From the NCBI GenBank assembly GCA_964625525.1, contig CAZVEE010000091.1:1-14102 (forward strand): DNA of 14,102 bases, given 5' to 3'. Position numbers and translations under genes: made by a program. The stretch's first letter is position 1. Each line of letters opens with the position of its first letter. Below the pieces are notes generated by a model, which made no database searches, had not been told where the DNA came from, and saw only the letters and a program-made list of their open reading frames with translations. Shown piece by piece: positions 6,575 through 13,188 of the stretch. The DNA is from CAZVEE01 sp964625525. Lineage in GTDB: Bacteria; Pseudomonadota; Alphaproteobacteria; JAJFIK01.

Positions 6575-7081
6575 ATGGAGCCGCGCCAATCGAGTTACAC
6601 TTATGACGAATTGCTGTCCTGCGGCCATGGAGAGCTGTTTGGCCCCGGCAACGCCCGCCTGCCGCTCCCGCCCATGCTCATGTTCGACCGCATCACCAGT
6701 ATTGGCGATACGGGTGGCGCGCATGGCAAAGGGCACATCACGGCGGAACTCGATGTGCGCCCGGATTTGTGGTTCTTCGAATGCCACTTTGAGAGTGACC
6801 CGGTGATGCCGGGCTGCCTGGGCCTTGATGCGCTGTGGCAGCTGGTGGGGTTCTATCTGGGCTGGCTTGGCCATCCCGGGAAGGGCCGGGCGTTGGGCGT
6901 CGGTGAGGTGAAGTTCAGCGGTCAGGTGCTGCCTGACATCTCCAAAGTCACCTACGAGCTATCGCTGAAGCGGGTGATGGCGAGCAAACTGGTGCTGGGC
7001 ATCGCCGATGGGGCCGTGAAGGCCGATGGCGAGCCGATTTACAGCGCCGAGGGCCTGAAAGTGGGTCTGTTTACCGACTAA
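6575..7081 (+). CDS. fabA: 3-hydroxydecanoyl-ACP dehydratase/isomerase
   Basis: Cytoplasmic enzyme that dehydrates 3-hydroxydecanoyl-ACP and isomerises the product to cis-3-decenoyl-ACP, the step that introduces the double bond into fatty acids without oxygen. ATG 6575 gives 168 residues, near the E. coli length. A GAGAGAGA purine run ends nine bases upstream. The longer GTG start at 6545 adds ten basic residues not expected in the family. Catalytic His71 lies in ECHFESDPVMPGC and Asp85 in GLDALWQL, matching the known FabA pair. Later segments GEVKFSGQVLP and AEGLKVGLF are also typical. The His-FES-DPVMPG context and the linked fabB favour FabA over FabZ. It heads the plus-strand run, 41 bases before fabB. 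Confidence 0.97.
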   Translation: MEPRQSSYTYDELLSCGHGELFGPGNARLPLPPMLMFDRITSIGDTGGAHGKGHITAELDVRPDLWFFECHFESDPVMPGCLGLDALWQLVGFYLGWLGHPGKGRALGVGEVKFSGQVLPDISKVTYELSLKRVMASKLVLGIADGAVKADGEPIYSAEGLKVGLFTD

Positions 7082-7112
7082 CACGCGCCTCCTTCGTGGG
7101 CCGCGCCAGATC

Positions 7113-7125
7113 AGGAGGAAGTATG
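7113..7125 (+). promoter_or_regulatory. strong ribosome site for fabB
   Basis: AGGAGG (7113-7118) stands four bases before ATG 7123. It decides this start against the in-frame upstream codon at 7096. Confidence 0.85.
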
Positions 7126-8340
7126 AGACGGGTCGTCGTTACCGGAATGGGCGTCATTTGCAGCATCGGCAACACCTTGGCCGAGGTGACAGAGTCGCTG
7201 CGGCTCGGCCGGTCGGGCATCGTCTTTGCCGAGGACTACGCCAAGCTCGGCTTCCGCAGCCATGTGCATGGCTCGTTGAAACTGGATCTGGATGCAGTGC
7301 TGGATCGCAAGACCCGCCGTTTTATGGGCGAAGGCGCGGCATACAACTACATCGCCATGAGCCAGGCGATCGCCGATGCGGGCCTCAGCGAAGGCGAGAT
7401 CAGCGATGATCGCATCGGCCTGATCATGGGCTCCGGCGGACCATCCACGCTGGCCATCGTCGAGGCCGCCGACATTACCCGGGACAAAGGCCCCAAACGT
7501 ATCGGCCCGACCTCGGTGCCCAAGGCCATGTCGAGCACCTGCTCAGCAACTCTGGCGACCCCGTTCAAGATCAAGGGCGTAAACTATTCCATCAGCTCGG
7601 CCTGCTCCACCTCCAGCCACTGCATCGGCAATGCCTATGAGCTGATTCAGTGGGGCAAGCAGGACATGATCTTCGCCGGCGGCGGCGAGGCACTGGAATG
7701 GAGCCTGTCGAACCTGTTCGATGCGATGGGCGCCTTCTCATCCAAATTCAACGATACGCCAGAGCGGGCCAGCCGCGCCTATGACAAAGACCGGGACGGT
7801 TTTGTCATCGCTGGCGGCGGCGGCGTGCTGGTGCTTGAAGAGCTGGAGCGCGCCAAGGCCCGCGGCGCGCGGATCTATTGCGAAATCGTCGGCTATGGGG
7901 CCAATTCCGATGGCTATGACATGGTCCAGCCCTCCGGCGAAGGCGCGGTGCGCTGCATGCGCCAGGCGCTTGCGACCGTTGAGCGTCCGGTCGATTACGT
8001 GAATACGCACGGCACCTCGACCCCGGTGGGCGATCAGCGGGAAATGGCGGCCCTGCGCGACGTGTTCGGCAGCGCCATGCCGGCCATCAGCTCCACCAAA
8101 TCCCTGACCGGCCACTCTCTCGGCGCGGCGGGCGTGCATGAGGCGATTTATTCGATCCTGATGATGCAGGAGCGCTTCCTGTGCGCCTCCGCCCATATCG
8201 ATACTCTCGATCCGGAGTTCGAAGGCCTGCCGATCCTGCGGGAGCGTCAGGACAATGCGACCGTAGACTGCGTCCTCTCCAACAGTTTCGGGTTCGGCGG
8301 CACCAATGCAACCCTGGTGTTTCAGCGGTACGGCGCGTAG
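7123..8340 (+). CDS. fabB: 3-oxoacyl-ACP synthase I
   Basis: Condensing enzyme that elongates acyl-ACPs with malonyl-ACP. FabB accepts the cis-3-decenoyl product of FabA and so commits carbon to unsaturated fatty acids. It has 405 residues from ATG 7123, beginning MRRVVVTGMGVICSIGNT. The active set is Cys161 (SSACSTSSHC), His296 (NTHGTSTPVGD), Lys326 (SSTKSLTG) and His331 (TGHSLGAAG). Each is exactly two residues earlier than in E. coli FabB, which argues for FabB rather than FabF. The C-terminal NSFGFGGTNATL is the usual family end. It is co-directional with fabA and probably co-transcribed with it. Confidence 0.97.
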   Translation: MRRVVVTGMGVICSIGNTLAEVTESLRLGRSGIVFAEDYAKLGFRSHVHGSLKLDLDAVLDRKTRRFMGEGAAYNYIAMSQAIADAGLSEGEISDDRIGLIMGSGGPSTLAIVEAADITRDKGPKRIGPTSVPKAMSSTCSATLATPFKIKGVNYSISSACSTSSHCIGNAYELIQWGKQDMIFAGGGEALEWSLSNLFDAMGAFSSKFNDTPERASRAYDKDRDGFVIAGGGGVLVLEELERAKARGARIYCEIVGYGANSDGYDMVQPSGEGAVRCMRQALATVERPVDYVNTHGTSTPVGDQREMAALRDVFGSAMPAISSTKSLTGHSLGAAGVHEAIYSILMMQERFLCASAHIDTLDPEFEGLPILRERQDNATVDCVLSNSFGFGGTNATLVFQRYGA

Positions 8341-8370
8341 GGTGCGGCAAACCTGATTTACCATAACGCC

Positions 8371-8394
8371 TCCCTGCCCGGTCCGGCGCAGGGG
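8371..8394 (+). other. stem-loop between fabB and fabI
   Basis: CCCTGC (8372-8377) pairs with GCAGGG (8388-8393). Inside, CCG (8378-8380) pairs with CGG (8384-8386) with one bulged C, giving a GC-rich hairpin. The next bases are GTGGGCG, without a T run, so it is not a standard terminator. It may attenuate or stabilise the transcript between the two genes. Seen by eye only. Confidence 0.35.
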
Positions 8395-8428
8395 TGGGCG
8401 GGCGCCCGGCGTGGCGGGGAGTGGATGT

Positions 8429-9298
8429 ATGAGCGAGCTTGTTCTCACCGGTGATCTGATGCGCGGCCGCAAGGGCCTGATCATGGGCATCGCCAATGAC
8501 CATTCCATCGCCTATGGCATTGCGCGGACCCTGGCCGCCCATGGCGCGGATTTGGCGCTGACCTACCAGAATGATGCCTTTGCCAAACGCGTGCGCCCGC
8601 TGGCCGACCAGCTTGGTGCCAGCCAAATGCTCCATTGCGACGTCGAGGACGAAGCGAGCCTGGACACCACATTTGCGACGCTGGAACGCGAATGGGGTCA
8701 TCTAGACTTCGTGGTCCATGCGGTGGCCTATTCCGACAAGGCCGAGCTGAAAGGCCGTTATGTGGATGGCACCAGCCGGGAGAACTTCCGCCGCTCCCTC
8801 GACATCTCGTGCTATTCCTTCACCGATCTGTGCCGGCGCGCCGAGCCGCTGATGCTGAAATCCACGGTGCCGGGAGGACCGGGGCTGATCACCCTGACCT
8901 ATTCGGGCGCGGTGCGAGCCATGCCCAACTACAATGTCATGGGGGTCGCCAAAGCCGCATTGGAGGCCAGTGTGCGCTATCTGGCCGTGGACCTGGGCCA
9001 GAACGGCATCCGCGTGAATGCGATCTCGGCCGGGCCAGTGCGCACGCTCGCGGGCTCGGCCATTGGCGATGCGCGCATGGTGTTCAAATGGAGCCGCATC
9101 CATTCAGCCCTCAAGCGGAACATCGAGCTGGATGAAGTGGGGGGCGCCGGCCTCTATCTGCTGTCGGACCTGTCAGCCGGGGTCACAGGAGAAATCCACT
9201 ACGTGGACAGCGGCTACAACATCATCGCCATGCCCCGTGTTGCCGATCTCAAAGCCCAGGGGATGAGCGATGATGACTTGAAAGCGGATGGCAGCTAG
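8429..9298 (+). CDS. fabI: enoyl-ACP reductase (NADH)
   Basis: Reduces enoyl-ACP in the last step of each fatty-acid elongation cycle; it is the family target of triclosan-type inhibitors. ATG 8429 has GGAG seven bases upstream and gives 289 residues; the GTG at 8411 would add six. The nucleotide-binding segment is MGIANDHSIAYG (from residue 19). The catalytic residues are Tyr158 (LTYSGA), Tyr168 (PNYNVMG) and Lys175 (VAKAALEA), all exactly twelve residues later than Tyr146, Tyr156 and Lys163 of E. coli FabI. GPVRTLAGSAI and the C-terminal GEIHYVDSGYN are also typical. Compared with E. coli it has extra residues at both ends. It is 88 bases downstream of fabB and completes a fabA-fabB-fabI run. 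Confidence 0.96.
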   Translation: MSELVLTGDLMRGRKGLIMGIANDHSIAYGIARTLAAHGADLALTYQNDAFAKRVRPLADQLGASQMLHCDVEDEASLDTTFATLEREWGHLDFVVHAVAYSDKAELKGRYVDGTSRENFRRSLDISCYSFTDLCRRAEPLMLKSTVPGGPGLITLTYSGAVRAMPNYNVMGVAKAALEASVRYLAVDLGQNGIRVNAISAGPVRTLAGSAIGDARMVFKWSRIHSALKRNIELDEVGGAGLYLLSDLSAGVTGEIHYVDSGYNIIAMPRVADLKAQGMSDDDLKADGS

Positions 9299-9349
9299 AC
9301 CTTTCTATTGGTGACACAACACCTTGCCCGCAATAGGTGCATTCGCCCG

Positions 9350-9383
9350 CCGACATATAATCTTTAATTGCACTTCTTGTCGG
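9350..9383. promoter_or_regulatory. inverted repeat overlapping a TATAAT box
   Basis: CCGACA (9350-9355) and TGTCGG (9378-9383) form a six-base inverted repeat with a 22-base AT-rich interior, unusual in this GC-rich window. A perfect TATAAT (9356-9361) starts just inside the left arm. No good -35 box is visible 16-18 bases upstream of it. It could be a repressor-controlled promoter for the membrane protein gene starting at 9549. Confidence 0.4.
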
Positions 9384-9548
9384 ATCCGTTAGGGTGCCAG
9401 CGCTTTCTTGCGTGTCCGCTGCCACCGACCACAGCTTTGACGTGAAGTGTCTCTTCTGGCTCCGGATGATTTTTGACCCACCCGCCTGGCCCGAGCCATG
9501 GCGGGAAGAGGCCGCAGAAACCGCCGGCCCATCCAGAGACACACGACC

Positions 9549-11042
9549 ATGGTGCATTTGGTTCGATCCTGGCCGCGCCTCTGGCCTGTCGCGGTGGTGC
9601 TGATCCCTCTCGCGTTACTGTGGCCCGCGCTCTTGAATGGGCAGCCGTTCCACTATCCCGACACGGTGGGATATACCCAGGGCGCGGCCATCGCCGTAGA
9701 GCGATTGTTTGGGATCGAAACCCCTTGGAGCGCCCAAACCGCCGCGAACACGCCGTCCGAAACGCCGGCCGACGCCACGGCGGCCGATCCGGCGCCGGGC
9801 CGGGCCCTGCTCGGCCGCTCCATCTATTACGGTGCCATGCTGTTCGTCGCGGATCTGGCGGGACATTTCTGGCTGATAGCGCTGGTCCAGGGGGCCCTTG
9901 TCGCGGGCACGATTTTCCTGACCATCCGGCGCCTTTTCCCAGCTCCGATGGTGCCGTTTCTGCTGAGCATTATGGTGCTGAGCGTTACCACACCGCTCGC
10001 CTTCTTTGTCGGGCTGGCGATGCCGGATATCTTCGCGGGGCTGGCGATCCTGGCGCTCGCCAATCTCCTCGTCTTCACCGGACGGATGGATCATTGGGAA
10101 TGGGCCTGCTGGGCCGGCCTTCTGGCCTTGGCGACGCTGGTCCATGTCTCTCATGCCCTCATTGCACTGTGCATCCTCGCGGTGGTGCTGGCCTGGCGCG
10201 TAATCCGGCGGGAGCAGGCCCCCTGGCGCGGGGCTATAACGGCGCTCATCGCGCTGGTCATTGCCTTTGTCGGGGAGTTCATTTTTGTGCAAGCCCTCCA
10301 ATGGCAATCGGGGAAAACGCCCCTGCGGCCCCCCTTCCTGACCGCGCGGCTGATCGAGGATGGACCCGGCGCCCGCTTGCTGGAGGCCACTTGCCCTGAG
10401 AGTGGCTTTGCCGCCTGTATGGTGGCCGACCGGCTGCCGATCACTTTCGAGGATTTTCTGTGGACCGAAGACCCGGCGCGCGGCGCGTTCGATGCCGCGC
10501 CAGACGCGGTGCGCCAGGCCCTGAGCGAAGAACAAACCGCCTTCGCGCTCGCCACGCTCGCCCATGATCCGGCCGGAACGCTCGCCAGTGCCACTCGCAA
10601 TTTCGCCATGCAGGTGGTTCTGTTTGGGCTAGAGGATTTCAACTACTCGGCGCAACGGCGCAGCTATTACGACACGGCCCTGCCGCCGGTGCGCCAGCCA
10701 GCCCTCCAAAACTCAGCCGCCTATCACGGCTGGGCCGCTCCACGTATCATGGAGGACCTGTCGCGCCTGACGGCCCTCGCCGCCGTGCTCATGATTGCCG
10801 CCGCCGCGGTGACCATGCGCAAGCCGCCGCGACGGCTGCTGGATATGGCGGCGATTGTCCTGTTGGGCCTCGCAGCCAATGCTGCTATTTGCGGGATTCT
10901 CTCCGGACCGCTTGACCGGTTTCAGGGACGCGTCATCTGGCTGGTCCCGTTTCTGGCCGTGCTCTTTGCCCTCTCCGTGCGCCGCACTCTGGTCCTCGCC
11001 CCGCAGCCGGCGCGCCCCGTAACACCAGATGCGACCTCGTGA
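9549..11042 (+). CDS. polytopic membrane protein, possibly GT-C-like
   Basis: Predicted inner-membrane protein of 497 residues from ATG 9549; the open frame reaches back to an ATG at 9498 with no better ribosome site. A first membrane segment (WPVAVVLIPLALLWPALL) is followed by a periplasm-type loop with HYPDTVGY, where Asp38 sits where GT-C glycosyltransferases carry an acidic catalytic residue. A low-complexity Ala/Pro/Thr linker follows (about residues 64-82). Many hydrophobic helices come next, then a large soluble loop (about 250-380) containing CPESGFAAC, a possible disulfide pair. The last helices include GPLDRFQGRVIWLVPFL. I do not recognise a named family. The GT-C comparison is inference from the topology, the first-loop aspartate and the neighbouring GT-C-like gene. 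Confidence 0.75.
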   Translation: MVHLVRSWPRLWPVAVVLIPLALLWPALLNGQPFHYPDTVGYTQGAAIAVERLFGIETPWSAQTAANTPSETPADATAADPAPGRALLGRSIYYGAMLFVADLAGHFWLIALVQGALVAGTIFLTIRRLFPAPMVPFLLSIMVLSVTTPLAFFVGLAMPDIFAGLAILALANLLVFTGRMDHWEWACWAGLLALATLVHVSHALIALCILAVVLAWRVIRREQAPWRGAITALIALVIAFVGEFIFVQALQWQSGKTPLRPPFLTARLIEDGPGARLLEATCPESGFAACMVADRLPITFEDFLWTEDPARGAFDAAPDAVRQALSEEQTAFALATLAHDPAGTLASATRNFAMQVVLFGLEDFNYSAQRRSYYDTALPPVRQPALQNSAAYHGWAAPRIMEDLSRLTALAAVLMIAAAAVTMRKPPRRLLDMAAIVLLGLAANAAICGILSGPLDRFQGRVIWLVPFLAVLFALSVRRTLVLAPQPARPVTPDATS

Positions 11043-11097
11043 TCGCTGCTCCAACCTCTGGTTTTAAAGTCCCTCCAATGATAGGAACCGCCGGGGA

Positions 11098-11116
11098 ACG
11101 CGGCGCGGTGCCGCGT
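11098..11116 (+). other. hairpin between the two membrane-protein genes
   Basis: ACGCGGC (11098-11104), loop GCGGT, GCCGCGT (11110-11116): a perfect seven-base GC-rich stem in the 106-base gap. No T run of intrinsic-terminator type follows. It may be a weak terminator or processing signal. Confidence 0.35.
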
Positions 11117-11148
11117 GGTTTGGGACACGCGCTGAGAGATCACAAAAG

Positions 11149-12822
11149 ATGCGGGATCGCGCTCGCGAGGATCGCAGCAGGGACCGCCGCGATGGATGGA
11201 CCGTTCCGTCGCCGGGCACATGGTCCGTGCGCACATGGGTGGTGATGATCGCTGTGGCGGTGATCGCCTTGAGCCGCGCGGTTTCGCTCGCCGCAGGGCC
11301 AGCCTTGTGGCTCGACGAGGCCATGCTGTCGGTCAATCTGAAATATGTCAGCCTGTGGGGCCTGTTGGAGCCCTTGCCGCTCTATGGCCAATCCGCGCCG
11401 CTTGGCTATCTGCTGCTGAGCAAGCTGATCGGCGAGAGCCTGGGTTACACGGAAATCACATTGCGCATCCTCAGCGTGCTCATGAGCCTGGCCTTGGCCT
11501 ATTGGCTCTATCACGCGGCGCGCCGGGCGGCGGGACCGGCCGTGGCCGCCCTGGCGCTGATCCTGTGCAGCCTGTCTGTGACGATGGTGCATTTCGCCAT
11601 CGAGATTAAGCATTACATGGGCGAAGCCGCCGCTGGCGCGCTGCTCCTGCTGGTGATGATCCGGCTGGCTCGGGAGGGTGTGTCGCGGCAGGGCGCGCTC
11701 CTGCTGGTCGGGGCCTATTGCGCGGGGCTGGCGTTTTCTAATGGGACACCGTTTCTGCTCTGCGCTCTTGGGGGGGGCCTGTTCCTGCATGGCTTACTGG
11801 GTGTCACGGGCGACAAGGGCCGGGCGCTTGGCACCGCGGACCTGACCCGGCTGGTGATCGCGGGGGTCGTGTGTGTTTTGATATCCGCAGCCTATTTCGT
11901 GCTGTATCTCAACCCGTCCATCAGCGCGAATTTCGAAAGCTACGCGGCGGCCTATGAGGGCTTGTTCCTCACATTCCCACCCGCCACGACCGATGAGGCG
12001 TTGCGCTATCTGCTGATCTTCCGGTTCTGGGCGCAGATCATGGTGGGCGAGCAGCTTGTCGGCCTCAAAAGCGACCTGTTCACGACGGTGCCGCTTGTCA
12101 TCCTGCTGCTGGCGGGCGCGTGGCAGGCGGCGCGGCGCCTCCCCTTTCTGGTGACGGCGCTGATCGTCTTGATCATCGAGTTGTGGGTGATCAGCGTGAT
12201 GGGGCGGCTGACCTTTCACACCATGCGCTTCTTTATGTTCACCTATCCGCTGGTGGTGCTGCTCGCCGCGTGGGGCGCGGTTTCGCTCGTGCGCGATGCG
12301 GCTGCATGGGTGCCGAAAATCACGGCGCGACAGGCGACCAGCGCGCTCCTGGTGGGATCGCTCTTTGTGTTCGCGACCCTTGCGACCCTCAAGACCCTGA
12401 CCCAGGAGCGCCAGGATATCCGCGCCCTGCTCAGCCATATTCGGACCCATGAGGCCTGGGGCCAGGTGCACCCCATCTACATCTTTCACGAGACCCGCCC
12501 GACCATCGAGTTCATGGAGTTTCCCTTACGCGGCCCCTTTCTGGGCTGGGACGGTCAGCGCCAAGAAGGTGTGACGCCCATTTTCCCGGGCCTTGAGGCC
12601 TATGTGGCGTCCTACGGTCGGGAGACCGGACAGTTGGAGACGCATTGGCTGCTCGCCACCCATTTCCACCGCGTGCCAGAGCAACTGGACGCCTTGGTGG
12701 CGCGGGCCGAACAGACCGGTGCGACCTGCACGGTCGCGACGGAAGCAAAACTCGCACGGCTTTATCGCTGCGAGCGGCCCGGCGCGGCTGGCCGCATGAG
12801 CGCGCCGGCGAGAGCGCGGTGA
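11149..12822 (+). CDS. GT-C-type membrane glycosyltransferase (PMT/ArnT-like)
   Basis: Predicted inner-membrane enzyme of 557 residues that would transfer a sugar from a polyprenyl-phosphate donor to an envelope acceptor; the exact substrates are unknown. ATG 11149 has GAGAGA nine bases upstream. After a basic N-terminal tail and a first helix (VVMIAVAVIALSRAVSLAAG) comes the hallmark loop LWLDEAMLSVN with Asp56-Glu57. QSAPLGYLLLSKLIG and a second-loop IEIKHYMGEA motif follow, as in dolichyl-phosphate-mannose-type and ArnT-type transferases. About ten further hydrophobic segments follow, ending near LVGSLFVFATLATL. The C-terminal 140 residues or so are soluble and include HETRPTIEFMEF and WLLATHFHR. 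The natural end seems to be near LYRCERP. The last residues (GAAGRMSAPARAR) run into sequence matching an oxygenase remnant in another frame, so the tail may come from a deletion junction. Confidence 0.82.
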   Translation: MRDRAREDRSRDRRDGWTVPSPGTWSVRTWVVMIAVAVIALSRAVSLAAGPALWLDEAMLSVNLKYVSLWGLLEPLPLYGQSAPLGYLLLSKLIGESLGYTEITLRILSVLMSLALAYWLYHAARRAAGPAVAALALILCSLSVTMVHFAIEIKHYMGEAAAGALLLLVMIRLAREGVSRQGALLLVGAYCAGLAFSNGTPFLLCALGGGLFLHGLLGVTGDKGRALGTADLTRLVIAGVVCVLISAAYFVLYLNPSISANFESYAAAYEGLFLTFPPATTDEALRYLLIFRFWAQIMVGEQLVGLKSDLFTTVPLVILLLAGAWQAARRLPFLVTALIVLIIELWVISVMGRLTFHTMRFFMFTYPLVVLLAAWGAVSLVRDAAAWVPKITARQATSALLVGSLFVFATLATLKTLTQERQDIRALLSHIRTHEAWGQVHPIYIFHETRPTIEFMEFPLRGPFLGWDGQRQEGVTPIFPGLEAYVASYGRETGQLETHWLLATHFHRVPEQLDALVARAEQTGATCTVATEAKLARLYRCERPGAAGRMSAPARAR

Positions 12823-13129
12823 CGGCAATCGGCTGTATCAGGATGTATACGGACCGCTGACATTTCCATTGCAGGCTGTTGTCTTGCTCAACATGCCTGG
12901 CCGGGATTTCGACGGAGGGGAGCTGGTGCTGGTCGAGGGGCTGGCCCGCATGCAGTCCCGAGCCGTGGTCGTGCCTTTGGCATCATGGAACGCGGCCGTG
13001 TTCCCCAAGCGCGATCGACCGGTGACAAGCGCCTGAGGCTGGTCCAACGCCACCCTGCGCCACGGCGCCACCACCATTCGACGCGGCAAGCGCCACACCC
13101 TCGGCATTATCTTCCATGACGCGCCATAA
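12806..13129 (+). pseudogene. decayed C-terminal fragment of a 2OG-Fe(II) oxygenase gene
   Basis: The frame 12806-13129 reads RRERGDGNRLYQDVYGPL, then FPLQAVVLLNMPGRDFDGGE, MQSRAVVVPL, an in-frame TGA at 13034-13036, and then GWSNATLRHGATTIRRGKRH followed by TLGIIFHDAP and TAA. From memory this matches the C-terminal half of the bacterial 2OG-Fe(II) oxygenase family COG3826/PF09859 nearly end to end (GDYNCLHQDLYG, PLQ, GRDFEGGEF, MQSR, HHRPVQG, LRHG, RHTLGIIFHDA). No N-terminal half is present, because a TGA at 12797-12799 closes the frame upstream. The TGA at 13034 probably replaces an Arg codon (CGA to TGA). The iron-ligand His of HQD is Tyr here, and the His before RPV is Asp. Together these show a dead gene. 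The start overlaps the end of the glycosyltransferase gene. Confidence 0.85.
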
Positions 13130-13161
13130 AAAATCCCCGGACGGTCATCCGCCCGGGGATT
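13128..13161 (-). terminator. intrinsic terminator of pnp
   Basis: On the minus strand, AATCCCCGG (13161 to 13153), a 12-base loop, then CCGGGGATT (13140 to 13132) form a nine-base perfect stem, and the RNA continues into a run of six T (13133 to 13128). This is a textbook intrinsic terminator 27 bases after the pnp stop codon. On the plus strand the same hairpin has only a short T stretch, so it would be weak. Confidence 0.92.
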
Positions 13162-13188
13162 GTACGGTGATTACCGTCTGAATACGGA

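Noticed and set aside
9473..10399. Plus-strand frame of about 308 codons overlapping the first membrane-protein gene
   Set aside because: Out-of-frame shadow without domains; it reads as Gly/Arg/Pro-rich sequence.
9615..10565. Minus-strand frame of about 316 codons opposite the first membrane-protein gene
   Set aside because: The plus-strand frame shows consistent membrane helices; the antisense product is Arg/Gly/Gln-rich low-complexity sequence.
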